A stretch of 64,000 nt of DNA from assembly GCA_947462335.1 (NCBI GenBank), contig OX381709.1, forward strand, positions 65,898,609-65,962,608, in the 5' to 3' direction. The DNA comes from Harmothoe impar (taxonomy: Eukaryota > Annelida > Polychaeta > Phyllodocida > Polynoidae). The notes beneath the pieces are model-generated. The model was not told the DNA's origin, searched no databases, and saw only the letters and a list, made by a program, of their open reading frames with translations. Made by a program: the position numbers and the translations under genes. Below are positions 23,386 through 35,470 of this stretch, in pieces; positions within the stretch are counted from its first letter, which is position 1, and each line of letters opens with the position of its first letter.

Positions 23386-25923
23386 TTCTTTTGTTTTACC
23401 TACATCCACCTAAAATTCGTTTTTGCTGTCCCTGTACAGTACATAGTGCTGTAAAAATACACAAGCTCACTTGCTTTAGGCCTACAGCAATATCTAGTGG
23501 AACCAAAGTAGCCCCCAATATTTGCTGTACAGGAACACTACTTACTTCTAACAGTGATGAACAGCCTCATCACAATTACAAGAATATATATATTTAAGAA
23601 GGCACTACATTGTAATCCGTTGTATCTCGTTGTCGCATTATATGAGCATATATGATATGATGTATATTGATAGTGCAAGTAGGAATGACATAACAGAGGA
23701 TGAGAGGAATAAAGCAATGTGATACAGTGAATACTTCAATACAAAATATCATAAGGCAAACAAATTGAATGGTTTTAATAGATGAGTTGCTTGCGCAGAA
23801 GGTCTCGAAATGCTGACCATAGTGTATCGAAACATGGCCATCAGTGTGAACGCCACCATGAATCAGCCATTAAACTGCCTGTGTAGCCCTTATCATGGGC
23901 TGTCCTGTTCCGCCCATCCTATTAAAGCCTGGCCTTGCTGCCCTAACTCTGCCAGCCCACGGGAGAGGTTCCTCTAGCAGGCTAAGCACGGAGCGCCATT
24001 ACCCTGGAGTAGGCCGCTCTGGAGCCAACCACTGTCCAGGGATTGCAGCCACAATACCAGAATGGACCCCTATTTGTGTAGTACATCCAGTGCACAGGCA
24101 ACACGGCGGGATATAGTCAACTCTCATATACCACAACTACTACTGGAGCATGGAGAATATCCATAAAACAGTGCCACCACTGTGTGGGGGTACACTACCG
24201 GCCATCCCCACTCTGCCCAGCACTATTAACCCAACAAGTAAATGTGCATGTGTCCCATGCATGCAGTCATCAAACTGTTCTACTATCTACACACAGATAC
24301 CCTAGTCACAATATCCTTTATGACGTATGAACCCAGACAATCAGTACGGATCATTTCAAGCCCTACCCATCCCCCAACCAGAACCAGAACACCCCACCCC
24401 ACCCTGCTCAATCAGTGTTGTTGGTTTACTTAGGCAAGGGTGACTACGGTGTCTGGCACGCCCGTAATAACTGTATTACACAGGGGAATTTGTATAGCAT
24501 TATGGTGATTGAATCGGTAATGTGCTTTTTGTGCGGCCCATCCTGTCGTATGAGCTGTGTCCGATGTAGAATAAATGCGTGGACAGGATTTAGGGTCATC
24601 ATCCATATGATCCAGACTTATTATATCCATGGGACACAAGCTTTCCGGTGCCTGATATTTGGCCCACATTTATTACTTGTGTACAAATCTACGTGCAGGG
24701 GATAAAAAGTATATAAAATTATTTGCATTAATGAGGGATAATGAAATTCAAGTGTTGATCAACAATCTGCGATGAAGGATCATGATTATGTGATAAAACA
24801 ATTTTGAAAGCGTTGGATGCAATTTCAGGAATAAGACTATAGGTAAGTCCCTTTTCTGCTGGACGTTACCGACATTGACATATATTTGTGGCACGGGCGT
24901 TGGGACCATATACCCTTTCTGCTAGATATTTAACAAAAATCCTGTGAATGAAAAGAAAAGCTCGAAATCAATTGGGTTTAGGGGAGGCCCATGGCACACT
25001 CGCCGCTATGTTATTTTTCCTGATAGTATCCGGTTAGTCAATACGCCCACCAGGGTACATGGACTCCCCTTATCCCCAGATAAAATACAGCCACTGGGGA
25101 TTCAACCAAGCTGGAACCTTCACTGAACGGGTCTGTAACAAAAAAAAAGGTTCAGAATGGTACAGTTTACTACAGAAGAATAGTGCTGGTGCGGATCCAA
25201 GGCAGGTAAAATTCATATTATGTAAGCTTTGGTGGGTTAAAACTGCAAGGATACCAATGGAATACAGTGCGCCAGTAAATAACTAGTTTAGGGCTTTACA
25301 CTGAATAGCTATTATTTCATTATAGTGGACAAAGCTTTCAGCATTCTTGCCACAGGGGAGAGGAGGGAGTTACTGTTATTTCCAACGGGTTATTAAAAAT
25401 GACCTGTTGTTTATCAAATATATGTACATTTACATGGTTTTTACCAACTCAAATACACAACCGCCCTGACACACCTGCATGCAGGAGGGTATGCATGTAC
25501 TAATGAGTTCTGTATGCAGGTCGCCTGTCACTTATACAACAAGTCAGCTAACCAGCTAATACCCTTGCATACTAAATTGATTTATTGCATAAAAGCACAC
25601 CATACCTAATATAGACAATCGGTTTGCATATTCAACCTCAACCTGTGACCCTTCTATTCTGCTCTACTAATACACAGATGCTTAAGGCCTAGTCTAGTGC
25701 ATTCACAATGATAGTCCGTCACTACTCTGATTCATAACAGCGAAAGAAGCAGGAATCGGTAGAAAGAGTAAGAATTGTAATTCAAACCAAAATTTAATGT
25801 GAACACTAAGCCTTATCTGAAGCTGAAAGGTGCAACCGTTAATATGGTCTTCACACATTTTCCTTTTTGAATTCCTGTTGCATTCACGATGTATTTTGAG
25901 GATAGTTCTGACATTACGCTAAT
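23386..25923. other. Non-coding stretch, no gene seen
   Basis: Open frames are under 100 codons and unrecognised. No strong repeat or motif cluster was seen. Confidence 0.5.
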
Positions 25924-26347
25924 AGGCCCGTGTCCACTTGCATATATAAGGCTGTTTGAGGGCCGCCAAAACGTGAATTTGAATACAAATATGAAATAAA
26001 TGTTTTGTCTCCAAGTGGACACAGGTGGACGACAAAATTCTCAAATACAAAAGGAGGATAGCAGTCTGTGGGTGTCAAATGTGGACGACAAAAGTGGACA
26101 TTTAAATATCTAACATGTTTGATTTTCAGTGCAGAAATTGGACAATATGCTCTTTATTCTATTGTAATAGCTTGATCATTTATACCCCAGGCAGTCTGGA
26201 AGGAAATATATGACGCCAAGTGGACACACCATCAGAAGAATAAAAGTGGAATATATCTAGCAAATACATCCCCAAATATGCACATACTACTGGACGTCAA
26301 ACAGGTGAAATCGTCCACTTTCCTTGTCGTATAGTGGACACAGGCCT
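25924..26347. mobile_element. Non-autonomous TIR element rich in GTGGAC motifs
   Basis: The ends match as inverted repeats: TAGGCCCGTGTCCACT near 25923 and, in complement, TAGGCCTGTGTCCACT ending near 26348 (15 of 16 identical). A 3-bp AAT flanks both ends (25921-25923, 26348-26350) if the element starts at AGGCC, a possible target duplication. The interior repeats GTGGAC or GTCCAC many times, concentrated toward the ends, as transposase-binding subterminal repeats often are. There is no ORF of note. Superfamily not assigned; a 3-bp duplication would suit Harbinger-like elements. Confidence 0.7.
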
Positions 26348-28139
26348 AATGGAGGTAGACTATCAATAAGTCAGAAAATGGTATAAACAAAGTAAATTGG
26401 GAGTGCCTATCGAGGAGCCGTTGGTCAGCTTGGTGTTGTCAACCCAAGACGTTACTCTACATAACACTCCCCTGGAAGAAATACCAGTCTCATGGGAGAA
26501 TTTCCTCATGAATTACAATATCATGCTACTCCTCTGCAGAATATTACATTTTGCAGATCAAACCCAATGAATTGGGCCCCTTTACAATGAAGCGAATGGC
26601 TTTTATATTGTTTTAGAGTCATTCCCATCCATATATAACAGTATTGATGTAATGCTTGTACGACTAATTATTCAAGCCCACTAATTGGGAAACCCTACAC
26701 GCATCATGCTGCTCTTGTTAAACAGTTAGCAAATAACGAGAAGCCAATCCACCTCAATGAGGCTCACCCACGCCATGTCACTCAAACTCCAGTCTAGTAG
26801 TAGACTCTTCTCTTGGCCCATCTGGATCATAGCCTGCCCAGGATGGTCTGGATCCTTGCCAGCTCCAGCTAGACCCCCCGCCCGAACCAGATGTCTGTGG
26901 AGACCTCCCCTCTGCCCTCACGCCAACCTGTAGTTAAAGGTTAGGGATGGCAGGGGGTGGCAAAGTGTGACACCAGCTCATAAGTCATCCCAGGGATCGG
27001 GATGTAGGAGGGGAGTCTGTGTAGTGAGTTGTGAGGAGAGTTGACATGGTTTGGGGTTGCTGCTCACTGTGTTGGCAAAGCAAGACCGCCGGAATGGCTG
27101 GTGTCTAGCCTCCATGGTGGTGTATGAGATGTGTGATATTGATGGGAGGGCCAATGAATAGATCGGTCAGGAGGCATCTAAAGCATATTGTTGGTATGGC
27201 ATCTGCTGCTGCAGGAAGGGTAGTAGTTAAGGCGCAGCACAGGTCAGAAAGGTTGACGGGGGAGTATCAGTCACCAGTCTTAACAACGTAAATATTTACT
27301 GAGGCCGGATTGCACTCTATTTCTTTTATCCTCCTCATATCACATTCAATATACCTTCAATACTTCCACGTTTTTTCTGCTCGTATCTGGCATCTGATAC
27401 GCCACCCATCATTTCTCTCCATGGGAGGGTTTCATAGACGGCAAAGGATTTGTGGTGCTGGGGAAGAGACAGCGCTAAGGCTTTTCCTTAGATCTGTAGC
27501 CACTAGTTCTAAATGATGACAGGAAGTTTTTATACTCTTCCAGCTGGCTAGCGTCCTGTGCTATCAAGCACCATGTTAGCTACCCCTTCTTTGTAATAAT
27601 CCAGGCAATTACCTTCTTCCATTACCATATTGTTATGTATATAGAGTTGGTAAATAGTGGTATAGATACTGGTGCAAATAGTTCCTGTTAATACCGTGGT
27701 AGCGAATTATGATAACTTGCCTGTAGATTATGATCCTATACAAGCACACACAATCTGTGTTACTAACCACTATCTAACATACATAGAAACTAGAATGTAT
27801 AATGTGCAATAAAATATGTGCAACTCAAAATCCTTTTTAAAAATCTTAATCCTTCAGATCCATAGCCCCTCGCGCCCTACACGTCACAGTTGTGGCAGAA
27901 GAGCCTTCTGAATATTCATCCATCCAGCCCATCCTCTCCTAACTCACCGCCCCTTTGTAAGGATAATGTTAGTATACCGGCAGTATATACAGACATAGGC
28001 AATTGCCTCTTACCCAGACGCCACTGTCTTGTCCACACACCGCCTATAGTACAATACTGGTTCTCCAGCCTCCCCCCGGCCCCTCTACGTGTACATGGGA
28101 GGTCCGTCCGATACCTCCCTGTGGGACAGGTAGCATCAA
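26348..28139. other. Non-coding stretch, no gene seen
   Basis: No recognisable coding sequence. A GC-richer part from 26.8 to 27.3 kb contains several CCTG/CAGG-rich words but no structure I can name. Confidence 0.5.
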
Positions 28140-28366
28140 CCCCTTAAGGGCCGCATTGTGCTTTAATGTATGTATATGTGTGCAGCCTTGGTGTATAACC
28201 CACCAGGGCAACATTTAAGAATCATGCCGACCCTACGGGATTGATACACCCCATAGTCGGGATGATACAAGAATGTAGCCATGATGAGTTTCCGATGAGG
28301 GCTGCATTCATACAGTATGACCACCATGGTCGTCATGCATTAAAGCTCAATGCGGTCCTTAAAGGG
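28140..28366. mobile_element. piggyBac-like MITE, 227 bp
   Basis: The left end reads CCCCTTAAGGGCCGCATTG and the right end, in complement, CCCTTTAAGGACCGCATTG; similarity continues through GTGCTTTAATG versus GAGCTTTAATG, about 28 bp of TIR with few differences. The flanks are TCAA (28136-28139) and TTAG (28367-28370), each one base from the TTAA target of piggyBac transposons, whose TIRs also begin CCC. The interior has no coding capacity, so any movement would depend on transposase supplied elsewhere. Superfamily assignment is inference. Confidence 0.7.
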
Positions 28367-31300
28367 TTAGTAGGAATAAGTGGCTGTACATAACGGGACC
28401 TGCACTCACTGGAGGCTCCGGCCTTAATGCCCACTGTCCCCGGATGCTATCACGTGATTTTAGTCGTCATGTAGAAGTGCCGAGTCAGCACTCGTGTTGC
28501 TCCCTAATCTTTCTATAGTGAGGCATTTATTAGGCTGATGTACCTGGTAAATAATTCCGTGTGTGTGGACCATGGGGTGAACCTTGGAAGTGGAATCAGG
28601 ACATGTTATCCACTCACGTCCATGCTATATAGCTGGCTCGCTCTCGTTTTATATGATAGAATATTAGAAATGGAGTGCACGCCTTTGTCCTCAAAGCCCC
28701 CAATAATGGATCGAAATCATGCTTTCTCGGCGAGCGCTTGTAAATCCATCTCAAATGAAATTAACCATGCATGAATTGTGTCTCATAGCGGATCGACTAT
28801 TAATATTGATACGTTATAGCGCTGGGAAGCAGGTGGTTCTCCTCGATGGCAAATTAAACGTTTTCTTACTCCTGTGAGACCCAATATCCCCGCTCTTTAG
28901 ACCAATCGAATTAATGTTCGATTTGGACTATGTCTGCAGCTGCCTCTCGTAAGACCAGAAAATGAATTAATGTCAACGCTATTTGCAGTAAAAATAAACA
29001 CTCAGTGGGTTTCCCATATTGTAATGCAGTAATGGGATAATGTGAACCTGGAATTGTGCAGTTTTTCGTATATCTAAAGCCCCTGCTCTCAGAGTGGGGT
29101 CTGCTGATAGAGTCTATAGACACGTAGAACACAAGACGGTGTCGATGAAATGTCCTCCATTAGAACTGAGCATGCCTTAGTTCCGTGACTTAGCCAACCA
29201 TTACTCTCTTTGTCTTTTGTTCTCTGGCGTCTTTGTTTTGTTTCACTGCGTCTGTTCGTCGCTGTTACGGCTGATGCTCCTTTAGAGCCTCGTTTTATAT
29301 GTAACTGATGTCTGTCTGGCCTTCCCCAGACTTACCCATTTTGAAACTTAGATGTGTTTAGTAACGACTCCTCAATGACAATTCTTTTTTTTTTGTTTTT
29401 CATGACTTTTCAGCGCACTGTCAGGGCTTTCCAACACACTGTTAAATGTAAGTCATGTAAATGTGCATGGGACTACTATATCGATCCAACTGTAAATATA
29501 GTGTATTCCATATAGACACATACAATGTCAAGATTTACAAATATTGCAACATAAAACGCTGGTAGAAAATGCAGTAGATAAAATAATGCTGCTTCTGAAT
29601 AGTAACTTAGAACAGTGTACTCTACGGTACCATATCAGTGCGATACTGAATTTTCTATTGCCTATTAGAAACGTCCAATCAGTTATGTTTCCACATGCCA
29701 ACACCTCTTTACATTTCTGTTGCATCAACGTTAAGAGTTAACGCGCTCCAGGTTATCGTGTGATTATGATCGAATACTCTCGTTTAATGTAATCCTCCTG
29801 TTGAGTGATAGACGTACAGACATGCTGACACCATTAGACTCATTGGAATCGCCCTCTTCTTTGAATCAGTTCCTACACTAACATTCTGAAATATACCATG
29901 ACTCTACCATTTCCATGCCTTTTCTATGTTCATTTGCATCGTCAATTCTAACCAGGCTATCCTAATTGATGCATAGCATAGTATAGACCAGGACATGTTG
30001 TAAGGAACATATATGAGGTACCGCAGGGACGGCACTGTGTCACCGTCTACCCGTAACATCATGCATGGGCCGAAATATTGCCACCCACACCTAGCTTCAT
30101 TTTTATTTTTACGTTACAGTCCTCTCGTGTTGAACTGTATACATACTGAACAGTGCCTCCGGTCTTGCCTCGACATGTTGACAAACTATATAAATTCCAG
30201 TTGCAGCTACAACCCTTCTTCAACAGGTATGTATTGCCCCTGTAGACATATTTCATATCTACCAGTTGAAGCTGCCTCCCTTCTGAGAGGAGATAGCTGC
30301 CAATGAATGGTACCCTCCAACGGTTCCAGGGAGTACTTAGGAATGGGAATGTGTACCTAATCATAACCTTCAGTCAGTCTCCTTTAAGCCGATGTAACAT
30401 GAAGTGGGGAGTAAGGCAGGGGTGTAGATGGGGTTACCCTACCCCGGGTAGGCTTACAGGGGGTGAGGGGTGTCTGACTAGGTGTCATAACACACCTGAC
30501 ACGTGAAGTGAGAGGATCGGCACGCACACAGAATACCCATCTCACCCAGCATCCCTGACGTCAATCTTCCATTAAAGCTTCAAGTCAGAATACCATAGCA
30601 GCTCTTTAGTTACAACTGCCGCTGCTGTTTATAGTCGCACTGCTGGGAGATTGTTAGCTCTCACGTGTCACATGTATACATTAGTACACAGTTAAAGGTC
30701 GACTCTCAGAGAGTTGAAAGATGAGCTGCAAGTATATTAAAACGACAGGGAGATGGATGTATGATGAAATGATCACTATCGATTTCATAGTTATTGAGCT
30801 GTGTACATCATGATGAGGAAATAATATTATCAAGTATAGTAATGTCGTTCGCTTTCCTTTAACTTGAACTGGTTGCACTCTCTTGAGCTATTTGAATGTG
30901 CGCAGCAAATACGTCATTTGATAAAAGAGGAACATTTCCACGAGTGACCTTCATCCTGTAAATATCCAAAGCATCTCCTGGGTAAATCACAGTACCACAG
31001 ACGGCTGCTTAGTGGGCTGCGCACACTCTGTCGGTGAGCAGCTCACTTGCAGTCTACCCTTACATTGAACAGCTCAACCCTGCAGGCCTGTCAACACCTA
31101 AATGGCTTCACCGCCGGTGATTTCCTGACAAGAGCCACATTGTCTTGTCTGTGATTTCCCCACTCTGGTTTGTGTAATGTCAGATGATGATGACTCACTT
31201 GGACTAAAAAGGGGAGTAGTGTGTATTTTGGGAAGGCCTAGTATTAGAGAACAGAAGAGGAATTCCCGGCAGGGGTGCCGGGAAGAGGCATTCAGTCTGC

Positions 31301-31616
31301 ATTGCTCGTAGGTAGTTTCGATATTTGGACCGGGAGTGCCATTGGTACTATAGAGTGGAAACATCGCATAGCTATATACGATCATGTTCTCTATTTGATG
31401 ATTTTATACTAACATTTGATTGTCCATGCACTGACATGTTACATGTTCAGAGATAGGTAATCGAAATGGTTCTGTAAATAACTGTCTGCTTCTAGGAGAA
31501 AACCGTATTCCCTAAGAGTGCAATAGTCTATTCACCAAATGGAATTTGAGGGAGTCTTAACAACCCTTATCTGTTTGCTAAATAAAAATAATCGACTACA
31601 ACTACAGGTTCGTCCC
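28367..31616. other. Non-coding stretch with one motif pair
   Basis: No recognisable gene in 3.2 kb; open frames are at most 101 codons. It holds the motif pair at 31036/31067. Confidence 0.5.
31036..31075. promoter_or_regulatory. Paired GAGCAGCTC / GAACAGCTC motif, 31-bp spacing
   Basis: GAGCAGCTC at 31036-31044 and the one-base variant GAACAGCTC at 31067-31075, same orientation. The spacing equals that of the pair at 61560/61591, about three helical turns. Confidence 0.45.
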
Positions 31617-31761
31617 CAGGGGCGGATCCAGGAATTTTGGAAAGGGGGGGGCGCTGCAATACCTACAGCATTGGGGGTGTTGAACCATCTAAATTAAAAT
31701 GTACAGAAAAATAGGGGGCGCGCGCCCCTTGCGCCCCCCCCCCCCCCTCGATCCGCCCCTG
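31617..31761. mobile_element. hAT-like MITE, 145 bp, CAGGGGCGGATC termini
   Basis: It begins CAGGGGCGGATCCAGG and ends with the complement, GATCCGCCCCTG. Next to the termini lie G8 and C14 runs and GCGC-rich words. CAGGGGCGG-type ends are characteristic of many hAT-superfamily non-autonomous elements. GTCCC occurs just outside both ends, but a clean 8-bp target duplication is not present. No coding capacity. Confidence 0.75.
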
Positions 31762-33385
31762 GTCCCCTATGTTCTTCCATTTCTGTTCTTTTCAGCCGAT
31801 GTGTGTAGGGCTCACTGTTCTTTTGATCTTTCCGGGACTGTATGATAATAGGACAGATTCTTCTGTTCTTATTTATTTATGTGATTATTCACGAGACTAA
31901 TATAAGATAATCCTATTTATTTCCTCCCAACTTTGCCACGATAAAATCTATTGTATGTTAGGCAGCTTGGACGTAGTACATGGTGGGTAGACAGGGAACT
32001 TATTAAGTATTAGGCAATGCCTAATTACATTCGGACAGTATCGCCAGCAATCAGATGCTATCTATTATATGTTAGGAAGTTTAGATTAAAGCCGCAATTC
32101 GGCGTCAGTCTGCCTATGTTCTGCACGCTTCTACTGGGTAATTCACGTGCGGACATTCATTTCTGTATACTCTTAAAAGTATAGTCTTAAGTTTAGAATT
32201 ACGTTTATAATTTTATTTTCTGTATAATCTTGACTGTATAAGTAATGACTTAATACAATGCGACCAGAAGGAGGATTTGTATTAGCTAATTTTCATTGGC
32301 AACGTTTACTGCCACACGGTATGTTTTCCGGAGCACCAGACCCCCCCCCCTTCTTGTATAGCCTATATCGGGGGTTTTCCAAGACCCTCACCCCCCTCCC
32401 CCCGTTTGAGTAAATTTAGATTTAAAAAGATAATTCTAATATAGTTGCCTGGTAAATCTGGTGTATGAGGATATAGATATAAGATTACATAGAAGAAAAA
32501 TATATCGTCATAAAATTAATACTAAGATTTCCGTTTTAAGATTACTCGGAAAGATAAATGTCCGCACACCTGCGTGAGTTGCTCCTTATTTGCGTTCTGT
32601 ACACGCCTACACTAAAAGCCTGATTCCCATTCGTAAGCTGTCCCCGGAGCTATGGAAATTCAACCGTGTAAAATGTCGATATTGGTATTTTTCTTGGCTT
32701 CCAATGTTATTAAATGTTAGTTTGTAGTCCTTTTCTGATTAATTGGAAGACAAACACGCCGTCCCCGGTTGCCTCTGGCACCGCGTCTTTGTTTTCCCTC
32801 AATGTCGTCTGCAGCAAACAGGGGCTGTGATTGGTGGGCTTTGTATGGGATCATCCATTGGTGTAAGAGGACCCCAGAGTGGGAAATAATGTCCTTAACC
32901 TACTGTTGTATTAAGTAGTCAAATATAATCATAATATTTGATTTGATGATATAAGTAAATCGCTAACAAGTTTAACTGTTCAAACACTTCGTGGTGGATT
33001 TATCTTTGGAATATGATTGAGCGCCGTGTCTGATATTAAATGCCTATATATAACGACGTAGGAAATGGCACGATAGGGAAGGGGCAAAGTTGCCATCGCT
33101 TACTTTTCAAAAAAAAAAAGCCTCCATTTCTGTATAAAGTGCGAGAGGGAGGAGACATGTCATCTTGTGCAGTAGAGCCGGTACCCCACGGACTGCTGAG
33201 GCCATCTCCCAGATTGGCTGCCTACATGTTGCTGATGGAGCCGAGGACGTGCTGCCGTAGACAGGGGGATGGGAAAGTGGCTGAGTGACTTTGATAGAGG
33301 AGGATACCACCACTATCAGTCCCAAGTAAGGGGGCTGTTCACTTGGCTTGCCGCTTCTCAGACGTAGGATGTGCCGACCTGCTCT

Positions 33386-33394
33386 GAGCAGCTC
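33386..33394. promoter_or_regulatory. GAGCAGCTC motif in a CTGCTC-rich context
   Basis: Exact motif, with additional CTGCTC half-sites within 15 bp on both sides (CTGCTC ending at about 33384 and CTGCTCC shortly after). It lies at the edge of a GC-rich patch. Confidence 0.4.
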
Positions 33395-34148
33395 ACATCT
33401 GCTCCTATCGGGCGTGAAAAACGAGCGGCTTAGCCGACATGTTATTTTGAGAAATTCAATTGCATTTCAAGTCGTTCGGAACACGCACCCCCTCATCCTG
33501 TATACCCTCAGCCTCCAACCACTGCCGTCGCTTTCCTACCCTCACCGGCCCAACAAGCCGATCCCTCTCCCGAGACGTGACAGCGATATTAATTTGTCAA
33601 GTGCTGATGGGGGAGGGTGTAGCGGTAGGAGGTAACAGTGGGGATGGAGCCGGGGTGGTGTGAGAGAAGACACACTATTGTACCCCCTCCATCACCCCCA
33701 CCCCCCACCCCAGCACAACCCCAGGACGCCCCCAGTGGCCCAGGGTGGAATCACGTTAAGGTCTGGGTAATCCGTTTTGGCCCGTTCATAAAACCACACA
33801 GGACTGAAGGAGGACTGCAGCTGCGAGCACGGTGTGAGTTGCTCACCAAGGCATGTACATATCTTCACAATGCCATCTGTAGTTGACAGGATTCTAGTAC
33901 ACGAATACTTCATGATATTAATATAGACTAGATTTCTGTATTCCCATATTTACATGGCTGCAAGAAGGCAGCCTAGTACTCCTCGATGCATAGAGATTCA
34001 TGATGGCATTGTTCAAAATTGTAATTTTTGGCATTTGAGAAAGGGAAAACGACAGAACCAGAGTCCTGGAGAGAACAATGATAATGAGTTGTGAGCCACC
34101 AATTATATGATAATTCCCATTATTGTTATAATTATGTTATATGCTAGT

Positions 34149-34157
34149 GAGCAGCTC
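34149..34157. promoter_or_regulatory. GAGCAGCTC motif with nearby GAGCAGGTC variant
   Basis: Exact copy at 34149-34157; the one-base variant GAGCAGGTC follows about 20 bp downstream. Both match the window-wide family. Confidence 0.4.
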
Positions 34158-35239
34158 GTACAGCTATGGAGCAGGTCTCAGACACCAGTCAGCTGGCCTG
34201 CTAGCACTGCCGTGATGGATGGTCTCCAGTGTACAGCTTCCCACCCAGCCCGACGTCCCTGGTCCTTTTGAATCTGTCAGATCAGTCACCCTTATATGTT
34301 GGGGCACTATGCGTATGGCTCCATATCTCCTACCCCTTATGAAGTGGCACAGCCCTACTCTCTCTTCCCACTCTACCCCACCTCTGGATGCCCCCCTTCC
34401 TTCTCAATGTCCGTCCACAAGCCCTCTTTCGACCATGTTCCATTCACATACTTATATACCTCCTCGCTCACCGTTCAACGATGCATCTTTTCGCTTATCA
34501 TCACTCTCCTCTCCCGATCCATTGAAGACAGTCTTTCCATTTACCCTTACTGTTATTATTAATGACCGAGGTTAACCATATCCGTGTAATCGGAGCATGA
34601 CGTTTAATGCCCTGGAGGCGGGAGGTCTAGTAGTGGAGGAGGAACCCCAGACGTGTGGTCGTGGGTGCCTGAGTCAGAGCCCCGACTCCGTATGCTACTT
34701 ACGTCCAGCGGCAGCCGGAGCTATCAACGAGTCTGGGTCTGGCCTTTACTGTCAGTCTAACTGCTTACACAACCCCAATGACCAACCTCACTACATTGTC
34801 TTACTGCTATCTGCATATTATCTGTGGATGGCGTAGTGAGCGGCGCAGTTCCATGAGGGATTCACTTTGCCTCTGCGAACATTAGGAGGGCGGCGGAGAT
34901 TGGTCAGAATCACTATCTATCGCCTACAATGCTACTATTACTGCAATAATGTGAGGCAGTTACAATTGAACCTAGTGGGCATATATGTTCTTTGTGTTTA
35001 AAGATATAGTTGAAATAGTGCTAAAATTGCCTCAATTGGCAAAGATTGCTCTTAGAGTAGCTTAAAGTACAACTACTTGTTTCTTTTATGCCGAACCTAT
35101 TAGCAGCCAAAATGCCAGGCCTGGGTTAATCGACATGACCTCATAAGCAGAACAAACCCACTTACTACTGACGGAAAGGTTTTCCTCGTCTTGCCTTCAT
35201 GCCAGTAATAAAGAGCAATCCAGCAGCCAGAAAAATGTA

Positions 35240-35470
35240 TCTGATTGGTAATCTAATCCCAGAATGCAATGTGACCAATGATGCTATTAGCCCCAAGAAC
35301 ATTTCCTAAAGAAGAGGCCAATCGTCTAGTCTCGGCGATTCTCGATTGGTCCCGTTATTTCACGTCTGGTCTCGGCGATTCCCATCTGTTTTCGTAGTCC
35401 CGAGACGCCAATTTATTTGAGGTGCCTTGGTGGTGGCCATTTTGTTCTCATGCTACGTAATGTCCCCACG
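35240..35470. promoter_or_regulatory. Candidate promoter: five CCAAT boxes and a YY1-like site
   Basis: CCAAT or ATTGG occurs at 35244, 35275, 35318, 35345 and 35408, that is five within about 170 bp. They are followed by GGCCATTTTG near 35435, which is a YY1-type CAAAATGGCC in complement. Clustered CCAAT boxes bound by NF-Y upstream of a YY1 element are a common metazoan core-promoter layout. Two 18-bp near-identical words lie inside the cluster. No adjoining first exon was recognised on either strand, so promoter function is inferred. Confidence 0.4.
35323..35380 (+). repeat. 18-bp direct repeat, 40-bp period
   Basis: CGTCTAGTCTCGGCGATT (35323-35340) and CGTCTGGTCTCGGCGATT (35363-35380) differ by one base. 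They lie between CCAAT boxes and may be duplicated binding sites. Confidence 0.7.

Larger units (their letters stand above)
31762..35239. other. Non-coding stretch with GC-rich patches
   Basis: No recognised gene; frames up to 118 codons arise mainly in pyrimidine-rich DNA. It contains a C10 run at 32341-32350, an A11 run at 33109-33119, a GC-rich patch from 33.34 to 33.76 kb, GAGTTGCTC variants at 32576 and 33836, and GAGCAGCTC at 33386 and 34149. Confidence 0.5.
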
